A stretch of DNA of 10,523 bases from Anaerolineales bacterium (GTDB lineage: Bacteria; Chloroflexota; Anaerolineae; Anaerolineales; Villigracilaceae): NCBI GenBank assembly GCA_016928525.1, contig JAFGKO010000325.1, positions 1 through 10,523 of the forward strand, read 5' to 3'. The notes beneath the pieces were generated by a model. That model was not told the DNA's origin. It did not search any database and was given only the letters and a program-made list of their open reading frames with translations. A program made the position numbers and the translations under genes. Shown in pieces: positions 1-7,024 of the stretch. Each line of letters starts with the position of its first letter. Position 1 is the stretch's first letter.

Positions 1-5
1 AGGTC

Positions 6-54
6 GGTTGGGTAAATTTGTTGAGATTTGGTCATCCCACAAGTTTGCCCAACC
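6..54 (+). terminator. Long hairpin, possible terminator of an upstream unit
   Basis: The arms at 6-21 and 39-54 pair over all 16 positions as a plus-strand transcript, counting two G-U pairs, with a 17-nt loop. Read from the minus strand the same two positions are C-A mismatches, so the structure favours plus-strand transcription. A T run (62-67) begins 7 nt after the stem, which is late for a standard intrinsic terminator. The upstream gene it would serve lies outside the window. The arm core AACCTTCC/GGTTGG resembles the hairpin at 5248-5308. Confidence 0.5.
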
Positions 55-118
55 TTCCCTATTTTTTCAAGTTTTCAGACACTCTCTAAGAAAACCCTGT
101 AAGAATGCAATGAACTAC

Positions 119-147
119 TTGACAGTGCGGTATGTGACATATATACT
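119..147 (+). promoter_or_regulatory. Sigma70-type promoter of the SPFH gene pair
   Basis: A perfect TTGACA at 119-124 is followed after exactly 17 nt by TATACT at 142-147, which matches five of six -10 consensus positions. The predicted start is near 154, giving a leader of about 60 nt before the first SPFH gene. A second possible -10 (TATAAC, 168-173) lacks a matching -35. This is the strongest plus-strand promoter in the window and suggests the SPFH pair is transcribed as its own unit. Confidence 0.75.
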
Positions 148-212
148 GATTCAGGAAAACTTTTCATTATAACATTCAGTAAGTTTTTGTAGATACTATA
201 AGGAATCTTGAA

Positions 213-1583
213 TTGGTCACAATGATAATAGAAAACCTAGATTGGGTAATATGGGGTTTACTATATTTCTTTGGTTTTATCTACTATCAGTCTACGAAAA
301 AGTATGGGGGCTGGCGTGGCCTTTTCTCTGCCTGGGGGCACCTGACGATACTCCTGGGTGGCTGGTTGACCGGCAAGATATTTGGGATCATTTACATTTC
401 CATTCCTTTGCTTATTCTATACTACTACGTACTCTATCGCATTGCTGAGGTGATCATCCCTGCCTCAGACCCAGATAATCCAAAGGAGATCAAACAACGC
501 TTTAATACCCTTGTCCATTATATGTGGGGATTGCAATTTCCAATCTTAATGGCTGCTGAACCAACCAGCACAAGCGCAGATACGCGTATTGATGGGAACG
601 CATCCCAAAAGACCATTGGTAAACCTGGTTATATCTGGACGAATTTGCACCAAGTGGTAGGGATAACTACTGGGACCAGTTTTTCGCGTGTGGAGGGCCC
701 GGGAGCAATTTACACTGGCTCGTTTGAACGTCCCCTGGAGGTGATCGATCTCCGCACCCAGCTGCGCACAACTGAGGTTGAAGCCCTTACACAGGATGGT
801 ATCCCGATCAAGGCAATCGTGTTTGCTTCGTTTTGCATTGATAAAGACCCCTGGGATCGGGATCAATTTAACCTCCTAAAGCATGCAAATCCCTTATTGC
901 GAGGCGGCATGGAAGCTTATTGTGGGGAAGGGAATTTTCGGTATTCGCCTGCGCGTGTGCGGGCTGTATTAGGGATTGGAGGGGTAAAAGCTACAACAAC
1001 AGGGACAACAAAAGACTCCTCCATCAGATGGGATGAACAGGTTATGAACCTGATTGGTGAAACCACCCGGCATGTGATCTCAGAAATTCCCCTTTCCGAG
1101 CTATGGCTGCCCAATCCCCAAATAGATGAAAAGTGGGTTAGCGCCTTGGATTTGATTGCCAGCGAAATTACCAATAGAGTTTCTTATCAGCTACAGATGA
1201 ATGGAGTACGTCTCTTTGCGGCCCGCGTAGTAAACTACTTCTTACTTGGGGATAAACCTGATAATGAAGTTGATGAGATAACTCAACAACAGCTCCCGGC
1301 CTGGCAGGCGCGCTGGGAGCAGGAGGTCAACCTAAGGCTTGCAGAGGCAGATGCCGAAGTGGAACAAAAACTGCTGGATGTTTCCGTGGTGGCTCGCTCG
1401 ATGTTTATTGCAGCAATAGCACAAGCTCTTGAGAAGAACAAAATAACCGGGAAAGATCTAAATCGCTACTTAATCGCATTACGCATCCTAAGCGCCTTTG
1501 ACGAAAGAGGAGAGGAAAGAGGCCAAATTGGACGTGATCCGGTTTCTTTATTGAGAAGCATTTTCTCACAGTCCAAGAAGTAA
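213..1583 (+). CDS. Membrane-anchored SPFH-domain protein (first of a tandem pair)
   Basis: The 456-aa protein starts with hydrophobic segments at about residues 10-25, 40-53 and 56-80, so it is probably anchored by two or three helices. An SPFH (stomatin/prohibitin/flotillin/HflK-C) domain follows at about 140-345. The recognisable core is at 161-210: a GPG turn, then a strand with EVIDLR, then a TQDGIPI element. A helical tail at about 355-435 is rich in Ala, Glu and Gln and is probably the oligomerising coiled coil. The chosen start is TTG at 213, because AAGGA at 200-204 sits 8 nt before it. The in-frame ATG at 222 would be 17 nt away and would only remove three residues. Family members assemble into membrane rings or cages that organise proteases or lipid domains. 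The partner here is unknown. GC content is clearly lower than in the genes from 3190 on. The SPFH assignment is by motif recognition; the specific role is not known. Confidence 0.8.
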   Translation: MVTMIIENLDWVIWGLLYFFGFIYYQSTKKYGGWRGLFSAWGHLTILLGGWLTGKIFGIIYISIPLLILYYYVLYRIAEVIIPASDPDNPKEIKQRFNTLVHYMWGLQFPILMAAEPTSTSADTRIDGNASQKTIGKPGYIWTNLHQVVGITTGTSFSRVEGPGAIYTGSFERPLEVIDLRTQLRTTEVEALTQDGIPIKAIVFASFCIDKDPWDRDQFNLLKHANPLLRGGMEAYCGEGNFRYSPARVRAVLGIGGVKATTTGTTKDSSIRWDEQVMNLIGETTRHVISEIPLSELWLPNPQIDEKWVSALDLIASEITNRVSYQLQMNGVRLFAARVVNYFLLGDKPDNEVDEITQQQLPAWQARWEQEVNLRLAEADAEVEQKLLDVSVVARSMFIAAIAQALEKNKITGKDLNRYLIALRILSAFDERGEERGQIGRDPVSLLRSIFSQSKK

Positions 1584-1588
1584 TCCAA

Positions 1589-3145
1589 ATGGCGAAACAG
1601 AAAAATATGAACGAGCCGTCTTCCTGGCCAAAGCTTTACTCCGCTGAACAATCTCGCTGGCAAGATTTAAAACGATTCAGCTCATTTGTGCTTGTATTTG
1701 TTATTTCCCTAGCTATTATGATGGTGTACCTTGCTATCCATATATCAATCTACCCAAACCAGATTAATAATCAGGATAGCACAGGAATTACTGGTTCCGT
1801 TGTGTCGCTGCTAAAAGAATTAACCGTATACCTTTTCATCTTGCTGATAATAATCTCCATTGGACTGGGATTGGTGCTTTATTCTTCTGGAAATTTTCTT
1901 AAAGCATTTTACCGTCCCCCTGATAGTGTAAAACCATTGAAACTGATTACCACGCGTCTGATTGGATCTCTACCACCACCGCTATCTTTGATTTTTAATT
2001 ACTCTTTTGTACTCATTAATATTGTTGATGTTACTTCGGGCAAGTTTAATCTTAAAAATCACCCCTGCCATTGGCTTGGTGGTCCTGCTCTTCTGATCGT
2101 TTTGGATGGTGCCGGAGTATATTTGCAGCGAGGCAATCAATTTTCGCGCGCCTTAGGGCCAGGCATATATTTTCTTGAACGCTTTGAAACCATCAGAGAA
2201 ATTGTTGATTTAAGATTACAGACGATGCGTAGCAGCCAAACCGTTACACCTTTGCCAATCACAGGTCGTACGAAGGATGGCATTAAGATTAAATTCAACG
2301 TCGAAATTTCATTTCGTGTTATGCCTGCCAGTATAGATGTATCAAAAAACCAAAATAGCCAAAAGACAGAAGCGGAAAGGGAGGTCGAAGAAAAGTATTT
2401 GACTAAGACTCCTGTCAATTCAAGCGATTTAGAATCCATACGAAAAGCGGTTGAGCGCACGACTGTAAAGTTAAGCCCTACCCAAGATTACATTGAAGCA
2501 AAGTGGTACGACGGTGTATGGGGTACTGTCTCTGGGGAGTTAGCAAAATATATTACGAAACATTACCTTGATGAACTATTAGTTTTAGAAAGAGAGGACA
2601 ATGGCAAACCTCAAGCCCATTATGTAAGTACGGTTTCTAATCAAAACACAGAAAAGAAGTCTACTCATAAACATGAGGCTGGGCAACTCCTTTCAAAACA
2701 AGAACGTGAGAAAATTCGAGCAAATCTTGACGAGTCCTTGCGGTCCACAACGGGAGTAACTCTAAAAGACCTACGTATTATTGATTTCAACATACCCCCA
2801 GAAATTAATAAACAACGCCAGAAAATGTTGGAGGTTGAATCGCTTTGTCGCCTCAAGCGCATCAAGGGGGATGCAGAGGCCAAACAGATTTTAATCAGGG
2901 AAAAAGCACGCATTCAATCACAACAGAATTTGATTGCTAATATAGCCGCCAGTCTCATAGAAGTTGACTCAGCCAATTTTGCTGATGCTGTATTATTATC
3001 ACTTTCAAATGTTTTTTCCCACAACGTAGAAGATACAATAACTTCAACCTATTTTGCAAAGGATACTTTCGATATACTTGATCAACTGCGAGAATTCTTA
3101 AGCCAAAAAGAGAAATCTCATAAAGACACCCCCAATAAAAAATGA
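1589..3145 (+). CDS. Membrane-anchored SPFH-domain protein (second of a tandem pair)
   Basis: This 518-aa protein begins with a short polar stretch, then strong transmembrane helices at about residues 30-50 and 78-98; a third hydrophobic stretch lies near 130-148. The SPFH domain starts near 163 (a GAGVYLQRG strand, LGPGIYF at 189-195, EIVDLRLQT at 204-212, TKDGIKIKF at 228-236). Its end is marked by the DFNIPPEI element at 399-406, followed by a charged helix with KGDAEAK at 426-432, as in stomatin/HflK-type proteins. Two polar insertions (about 252-280 and 335-365) make it longer than typical stomatins. The ATG is 5 nt after the upstream stop with only a weak purine-rich site (AAGAAG), so translation is probably coupled. 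Together with the upstream gene it resembles an HflK/HflC-style pair, although neither is a clear HflK or HflC. Composition is AT-rich: the line 2341-2400 has 22 G/C of 60. Confidence 0.8.
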   Translation: MAKQKNMNEPSSWPKLYSAEQSRWQDLKRFSSFVLVFVISLAIMMVYLAIHISIYPNQINNQDSTGITGSVVSLLKELTVYLFILLIIISIGLGLVLYSSGNFLKAFYRPPDSVKPLKLITTRLIGSLPPPLSLIFNYSFVLINIVDVTSGKFNLKNHPCHWLGGPALLIVLDGAGVYLQRGNQFSRALGPGIYFLERFETIREIVDLRLQTMRSSQTVTPLPITGRTKDGIKIKFNVEISFRVMPASIDVSKNQNSQKTEAEREVEEKYLTKTPVNSSDLESIRKAVERTTVKLSPTQDYIEAKWYDGVWGTVSGELAKYITKHYLDELLVLEREDNGKPQAHYVSTVSNQNTEKKSTHKHEAGQLLSKQEREKIRANLDESLRSTTGVTLKDLRIIDFNIPPEINKQRQKMLEVESLCRLKRIKGDAEAKQILIREKARIQSQQNLIANIAASLIEVDSANFADAVLLSLSNVFSHNVEDTITSTYFAKDTFDILDQLREFLSQKEKSHKDTPNKK

Positions 3146-3173
3146 CCCTATTATCAAAAACCATTTAGCCTTC

Positions 3174-3182
3174 TGGTATAAC
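3174..3182 (+). promoter_or_regulatory. Extended -10 element abutting the PfkB kinase start
   Basis: TGG followed by TATAAC (3177-3182) forms an extended -10 box. Seven nucleotides separate it from the ATG at 3190, so a transcript would begin at or next to the start codon. No Shine-Dalgarno sequence precedes the ATG, which fits leaderless translation. No good -35 is visible at 17 nt. Confidence 0.5.
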
Positions 3183-3189
3183 TCTACCA

Positions 3190-4146
3190 ATGAAAGACAA
3201 CTTCCCAAACCTTGATCCAGGACTCCCCGTCCTCGTCCTGGGCGCAGCCGGGATAGACGTGGTCGGCCGCCTCGAAGCGGACCTGCAGCCGGGCGCCTCG
3301 AACCCGGCGCGCATCCGGCGCTCGTACGGCGGCGTGGCCCGCAACGTGGCCGAAAACCTGGCGCGGCTGGGCCAGCCTGTGCGCCTGATCACGGTCTTGG
3401 GCAACGACCGCGCCGGGAATGACATCCTCGACCACACTGCCTCCGCTGGCGTGGATGTGTCCGCCGTCCTGCGCACGGACGACTACCCGACCGGTTTTTA
3501 TATGGGGATCGTCGATAAGGGTGGGCAATTACAGTTGGCTGTCGATGATATGCGCCTGCTGGAAGAGATCACGCCCCATTCCCTGCAGGAGCAGGAGGCG
3601 CTTTTCAAATCATCCAGCCTGGTCTTCGTGGATGCCAACCTGCCGGTCAAGACATTGCGCGCTGCGGTCAACCTGGCCAAACGCGCCAGGATCCCGGTTT
3701 GCGCGGATACAGCCGCTTTCACGCTGGCAGAACGGCTGGTAAAATTCCTGCCCAAATACTACCTGGTCACAGCCAACAGCCGGGAAGCCGGTGTGCTGAC
3801 CGGTCTGTCATTTGAAGCCTCCGACCGAACCGCAGCCATGGAAGCGGCGCGCGTGCTCGTCAACCGGGGCGTGCGCATTGCGCTGGTCACACTGGCGGAG
3901 TATGGCGTGGTCTATGCCACTTCGGAAACCACCGGGCACATCCCGGCCATTCGTACCCGCATCAGCGACCCGACCGGCGCAGGCGACGCCATGACCGCCG
4001 CCGTTCTATTCGCGCTGCTCAACGACATCGACCTGGACGACGCCATCCGCCTGGGCGTTTCGGCGGCCTCGCTGACCTTGCGACATCCGGGTAGCGTCTA
4101 TCCCAAGCTGTCCCTTGAAGGCCTTTACGACCAGTTGCTCGTATAA
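3190..4146 (+). CDS. psuK: PfkB-family carbohydrate kinase, probable pseudouridine kinase
   Basis: The 318-aa product has both PfkB (ribokinase-family) signatures. The first is the GG-x-ARN-x-AEN-LARLG element at residues 47-61 that contacts the sugar. The second is DPTGAGDAM at 260-268, with the anion hole and catalytic base Asp266. The N-terminal strand VLGAAGIDVVG and the length (E. coli PsuK is about 313 aa) also fit. Family membership is certain from sequence. The choice of pseudouridine as substrate comes from the next gene, a pseudouridine-5'-phosphate glycosidase, which would cleave the product of this kinase. Other ribokinase-like substrates (adenosine, ribose) are not excluded. The ATG has no Shine-Dalgarno site and follows an extended -10 box. 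GC content jumps at this gene: the line 3301-3360 has 44 G/C of 60, against 22 of 60 at 2341-2400. Confidence 0.85.
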   Translation: MKDNFPNLDPGLPVLVLGAAGIDVVGRLEADLQPGASNPARIRRSYGGVARNVAENLARLGQPVRLITVLGNDRAGNDILDHTASAGVDVSAVLRTDDYPTGFYMGIVDKGGQLQLAVDDMRLLEEITPHSLQEQEALFKSSSLVFVDANLPVKTLRAAVNLAKRARIPVCADTAAFTLAERLVKFLPKYYLVTANSREAGVLTGLSFEASDRTAAMEAARVLVNRGVRIALVTLAEYGVVYATSETTGHIPAIRTRISDPTGAGDAMTAAVLFALLNDIDLDDAIRLGVSAASLTLRHPGSVYPKLSLEGLYDQLLV

Positions 4147-4153
4147 TTGAATT

Positions 4154-4227
4154 GCACAAGTAAACCAACAATCCCCCTTCGACTTCGCTACGCTACGCTC
4201 ACTTGTGCCTGCGCCTCAAGTGCAGGC
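4154..4227 (+). repeat. Nested inverted repeats between the psuK-like and psuG genes
   Basis: The 98-nt gap between the two genes holds three small dyads. GCACAAGT (4154-4161) pairs with ACTTGTGC (4201-4208). CACTTG (4200-4205) pairs with CAAGTG (4217-4222). GCCTGC (4207-4212) pairs with GCAGGC (4222-4227). They overlap and exclude one another. The CTTCGACTTCGCTACGCTACG stretch within (4178-4198) is a simple CGCTA-type repetition. The structure ends just before the psuG ribosome site (4229-4237), so it might be a remnant repeat element or affect psuG expression. Function is not established. Confidence 0.35.
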
Positions 4228-4228
4228 A

Positions 4229-4237
4229 GGGAGGGAG
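4229..4237 (+). promoter_or_regulatory. Ribosome binding site that fixes the psuG start
   Basis: GGGAGGGAG lies about 8-10 nt before the ATG at 4245. It supports that codon over the upstream in-frame TTG at 4203, which would add 14 residues that do not look like PsuG. Confidence 0.75.
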
Positions 4238-4244
4238 AAATTAT

Positions 4245-5171
4245 ATGCCTCCATCCAATTTCACGATTTCTCATGAGATCAACCGCGCGTTGAGTCTGTC
4301 TTTGCCGATTGTCGCGCTGGAAACCACCGTGGTCACGCACGGCCTGCCGCGCCCGCAGAACCTGTCCCTGGCGCGCGATATGGAATCCACCGTCCGTGAA
4401 GATGGCGCCGTTCCGGCCACCATTGGCGTGCTGAAGGGCAAGATCCGCATTGGGATGAGCGCAGCGGACCTGGATGAGCTTGCCAACGATCCTGAGCCGC
4501 GCAAGATCAGCCAACGGGATTTTGCCATCGCGGCTGTAAAAGCCGAAAATGGCGGCACCACCGTCGCCGGGACGATGTTCGCCGCGCATCAGGCCGGGAT
4601 CAAGGTGTTTGCTACCGGCGGCATCGGCGGGGTTCACAAGGAATCTGCTTTCGATATTTCGACCGATCTTCAAGCGTTGGCTACCATTCCCATGATCGTG
4701 GTCTGCGCTGGCGCGAAATCCATCCTCGACCTGCCCGCCACTTTGGAATATCTCGAAACGATGGCCGTGCCGGTGGTCGGTTACCAGACGGAGGCTTTTC
4801 CGGCCTTCTACTCGCGCGATAGCGGACTCAAAGTCAGTGTGAAGCTGGATACGCCGGATGAAATCGTCAAGCTGGCGGGTGCACACTGGGAGATGGGCAT
4901 GCGCAGCGCCGTCCTGGTGACACAGCCTGTCCCCCCAGGGGATGAAATCCCAAAGTCCGTGATGGATGCGTACATTCTTCAGGCTTCGCAGGAAGCCGTC
5001 GAAAAGAAAAAACGCGGTCAGGAACTGACCCCCTTCCTGCTCCAGCGCATCGGCGAATTATCCAACGGACGCTCGGTACACACCAATCTAGCCCTGTTAT
5101 TGAACAACGCCCGCCTGGCAGCCCAGATTGCCAGGTCGCTGGCGATCACACAAAGGCGAAAATATGTTTAG
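4245..5171 (+). CDS. psuG: Pseudouridine-5'-phosphate glycosidase
   Basis: This enzyme breaks the C-C glycosidic bond of pseudouridine 5'-phosphate, giving uracil and ribose 5-phosphate. The 308-aa product matches the usual length (E. coli about 312). The residues described for E. coli PsuG all appear at matching spacing: Glu26 in ALETTVVTHG (E. coli Glu31), Lys87 in RKISQRD (Lys93), Asp141 in DISTDL (metal-binding Asp149) and Lys158 in CAGAKSILDLPATLE (catalytic Lys166). The glycine-rich FATGGIGGVHKE segment at 122-133 is also typical. The start is set by a strong ribosome site at 4229-4237. With the upstream PfkB kinase it forms the two-step PsuK-PsuG salvage route. No pseudouridine transporter gene is adjacent. 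Identification is confident. Confidence 0.95.
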   Translation: MPPSNFTISHEINRALSLSLPIVALETTVVTHGLPRPQNLSLARDMESTVREDGAVPATIGVLKGKIRIGMSAADLDELANDPEPRKISQRDFAIAAVKAENGGTTVAGTMFAAHQAGIKVFATGGIGGVHKESAFDISTDLQALATIPMIVVCAGAKSILDLPATLEYLETMAVPVVGYQTEAFPAFYSRDSGLKVSVKLDTPDEIVKLAGAHWEMGMRSAVLVTQPVPPGDEIPKSVMDAYILQASQEAVEKKKRGQELTPFLLQRIGELSNGRSVHTNLALLLNNARLAAQIARSLAITQRRKYV

Positions 5172-5247
5172 AGGTGACAAAGGAGGATTTCTACTTCACC
5201 CCAGGCGCGCGTATTTCAGCAAATAAGATAGGGGGGTTCATTTGTGA

Positions 5248-5308
5248 AACGTCCCGAAGGTTGGTTACTGAAGACCAAAATTGTCTCATGTCCAACCTTC
5301 GGAACGTT
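5248..5308 (-). terminator. Long hairpin between psuG and the convergent minus-strand unit
   Basis: Arms 5248-5264 and 5292-5308 are inverted repeats of 17 bp with one difference, around a 27-nt loop. On the minus strand the difference becomes a U-G pair, so a minus-strand transcript would have an unbroken stem; on the plus strand it is a C-A mismatch. The element starts 22 nt beyond the stop at 5331 of the minus-strand 100-aa gene and could end that unit, while also lying after the plus-strand psuG. There is no T tract on either side, so it is not a classical intrinsic terminator. A small GCCC-TTAC-GGGC hairpin (5309-5320) adjoins it. Nothing coding was found in 5172-5330. Confidence 0.45.
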
Positions 5309-5330
5309 GCCCTTACGGGCTGATTGCACT

Positions 5331-5633
5331 TCATACGCGAAAGCTATAAACCCAGATATTCAACAACAAAATCCCAATGACGAGCAGCATGCCAAGCGCA
5401 ACAGCCAGGCTGACCCAGGCTACTTTCCGCGTGCGCTGGCCGGCCGCATGCCGCAAGGAGCGTGTCAGAGCGATAATGCTCAAAGCCAGGTTAACAATGC
5501 CCATCACAGAGAGAATTTCGGTTGCCAGGGTGAAAGTTTGAAAAGCCGAATCGGAAACCGCAAACGCATAAACCAGCAAACTGAGAATGTTGAGAGCAAT
5601 GCTGACGAGCGCAAGCTTCGCAGGTTCGGACAT
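5331..5633 (-). CDS. Small three-helix membrane protein, unknown function
   Basis: A 100-aa protein with three predicted membrane helices at about residues 8-27, 36-58 and 72-95; the loop at 59-70 is basic (RSLRHAAGQRTRK), which by the positive-inside rule would face the cytoplasm. No recognisable catalytic motif is present. Its ATG is one nucleotide after the TGA of the upstream thioesterase gene (TGA-C-ATG), with AAAGGA overlapping that stop as ribosome site, so translation is almost certainly coupled. It is the last gene of the unit beginning at 7017. The layout resembles the small DUF4190-like membrane proteins, but I cannot assign it to that family with confidence. Confidence 0.7.
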   Translation of the reverse strand: MSEPAKLALVSIALNILSLLVYAFAVSDSAFQTFTLATEILSVMGIVNLALSIIALTRSLRHAAGQRTRKVAWVSLAVALGMLLVIGILLLNIWVYSFRV

Positions 5634-5634
5634 G

Positions 5635-6126
5635 TCATCCTTTCAGCAACCCATCGATCAGGTGCTCTGGTACTTGCACGGCAACGACTTCACCGCGTAC
5701 GGTGACAACGCCATCAGCCACAATCCACTCCTCGATGACAACCTTACGGCCTTTGACTTCCTTGACCTTGCCGCGGATTTCTAGGATCACGCCCATCGGG
5801 GTGGGTTTGAGATAGTCCACGTGCAGGGAACCCGTCAGGAAACGCAGAGCGGGCTCGCTGTCCATTGGGCGACCCGCTTCGCGGTAGGCGGCTGCAGCGG
5901 CTGTGCCCGTGCCGTGACAGTCGATCAACGAAGCCAGCAACCCACCATACACGTAGCCGGGGATGGCAGTGTGATGCGGCCTGGGTGTGAAATAGGCGAC
6001 CGATTCATCCGGGTTGTTTTCATCCCAAACGCTCTTGATTTGATAGCCATGCTCGTTGAGCCGTCCACAGCCGTAGCATTGGGCCATGTGGTCGGGATAG
6101 TAATCCTGGAAGGGGGTCTGGTTCAT
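5635..6126 (-). CDS. PaaI-like hotdog-fold thioesterase
   Basis: The 163-aa product has the layout of a single hotdog domain acting on acyl-CoA thioesters. The N-terminal MAQCYGCGRLNEHGYQIKS element (14-32) is a Cys-rich signature seen in a subgroup of PaaI-like thioesterases. The central helix begins with the typical Gly-Gly pair (61-62) and contains LIDCHGTGTA at 67-76, with Asp69 as the likely catalytic acid. The strand LHVDYLKPTPMG at 101-112 is the usual mid-domain strand. The length fits the family. The ATG at 6126 is preceded by AAGGAG at 6 nt, a strong ribosome site. It lies 21 nt after the TPT-linker gene and 1 nt before the 100-aa membrane gene. The natural substrate cannot be read from sequence; being next to membrane proteins suggests nothing specific. 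Confidence 0.85.
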   Translation of the reverse strand: MNQTPFQDYYPDHMAQCYGCGRLNEHGYQIKSVWDENNPDESVAYFTPRPHHTAIPGYVYGGLLASLIDCHGTGTAAAAAYREAGRPMDSEPALRFLTGSLHVDYLKPTPMGVILEIRGKVKEVKGRKVVIEEWIVADGVVTVRGEVVAVQVPEHLIDGLLKG

Positions 6127-6147
6127 ACATCGCTCCTTATCCGGGTG

Positions 6148-7017
6148 CTATGGCGTTTGAGTCGTTCCCGGTGTGCGCGTAAAGGTTGGGGTCGCCGAGG
6201 GTGTACGCGTGATTGTTGGCGAGATCGTCGGGCTGGGCGTGAGGCTGGGTATCGGCGTGGGTGGATCACCGGAGACAACGAATTGCCCGACCACCTTCCA
6301 GTCCAGGCCAACGAAAATTTGGACATCATACGTACCTGGTTTCCATATTTCGGGAGGAGGCCCCCATTGAGCAAAGCCCAGGCCGCCGGTAGTTCCATCC
6401 CAGGGCAGGGTTTCATAGTGCACCAACTCATTCCCGCGATACCACATAGCGGTCCACTGCACGCCGGGCGACATATTGTTGTATGAAAAACAGGCCCACA
6501 TCTCGCGGATTGGATTTACAAAGGTTGTTGAAGGGGCCACACATTCGAAATTTTCATAAACGGTCGAAAATTGTAGCGGGCTGAAAACTGCGTCCGGGTT
6601 GGGAGTGACATCGCTATTGAAGAGCGCTTCGATGGCGGGAGGAATATAAGGCGTGGGGGTAATCGTAGGCGTATCAGTCACAGAGGGCGTGTCCGTGATT
6701 GTCGGCGTCAACGTGATGGTAGGCGATAACGTGATGGTCGGGATAAGTGTAATAGTAGGCGTCAACGATGGCGTAGGCGAGGGCGGGAAATAACGATAGG
6801 CGATTGGTTCGCCAAAACGCCCCAGCCAGGCCGCAAACAGCAACACAAGCACACCCGTGACAAGCATCCGCCAACCAGCCGATGTGCGCTGCTGGCGCAG
6901 GCGGTAAAAGGTCAGTTTGCGAGCCGATTGGATCGAACGAATACCAACTCGAAGGAGTATCAACGCAAACAATACAGCCAAAACAATGATTGCAATGATT
7001 CCCGCACGAATATCCAT
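6148..7017 (-). CDS. Membrane-anchored protein with two Thr-Pro-rich linkers and one extracytoplasmic domain
   Basis: This 289-aa protein has hydrophobic helices at about residues 5-24 and 49-66, joined by a basic loop that should be cytoplasmic. Next comes a low-complexity linker at 78-124 built of TPTIT/TPTITL-type units, then a globular part at about 125-250 with aromatic-rich strands and two cysteines (159 and 176) that might form a disulfide. A second Thr-Pro tail (253-289) runs to the C terminus. Such Thr-Pro spacers are common in Anaerolineae surface proteins and are probably extended and possibly glycosylated. The globular part resembles a beta-sandwich (GTYDVQIFVGLDWKVVGQFVV at 228-248), perhaps a carbohydrate- or ligand-binding fold, but I do not recognise a family. 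The ATG is placed 7 nt after a TATAAT box and has no ribosome site, which fits leaderless expression. It is the first gene of its unit. Confidence 0.75.
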   Translation of the reverse strand: MDIRAGIIAIIVLAVLFALILLRVGIRSIQSARKLTFYRLRQQRTSAGWRMLVTGVLVLLFAAWLGRFGEPIAYRYFPPSPTPSLTPTITLIPTITLSPTITLTPTITDTPSVTDTPTITPTPYIPPAIEALFNSDVTPNPDAVFSPLQFSTVYENFECVAPSTTFVNPIREMWACFSYNNMSPGVQWTAMWYRGNELVHYETLPWDGTTGGLGFAQWGPPPEIWKPGTYDVQIFVGLDWKVVGQFVVSGDPPTPIPSLTPSPTISPTITRTPSATPTFTRTPGTTQTP

Positions 7018-7024
7018 TGATTCG

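Noticed and set aside
4142..4147. TATAAT overlapping the stop of the PfkB gene as a psuG promoter
   Set aside because: There is no -35 at 16-18 nt and no TGn extension, and the sequence is partly dictated by the stop codon; weak evidence for a separate promoter.
4203..4244. Upstream TTG start for psuG
   Set aside because: It would add 14 residues read through a repeat region; ATG 4245 has a strong ribosome site and yields the family's normal length.
4188..4886. Minus-strand open frame opposite psuG
   Set aside because: Shadow of psuG, whose catalytic residues are all present on the plus strand.
5244..5705. Open reading frame on the plus strand, 153 codons
   Set aside because: It runs antisense to the small membrane gene and the thioesterase end, and its product is polar and without family features; the minus-strand genes have ribosome sites and coupled stops.
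6660..6780. Short GATGGTAGGCG-like repeats resembling a CRISPR or minisatellite array
   Set aside because: They encode the Thr-Pro linker of the membrane protein; units are short, imperfect and in frame, with no spacer pattern.
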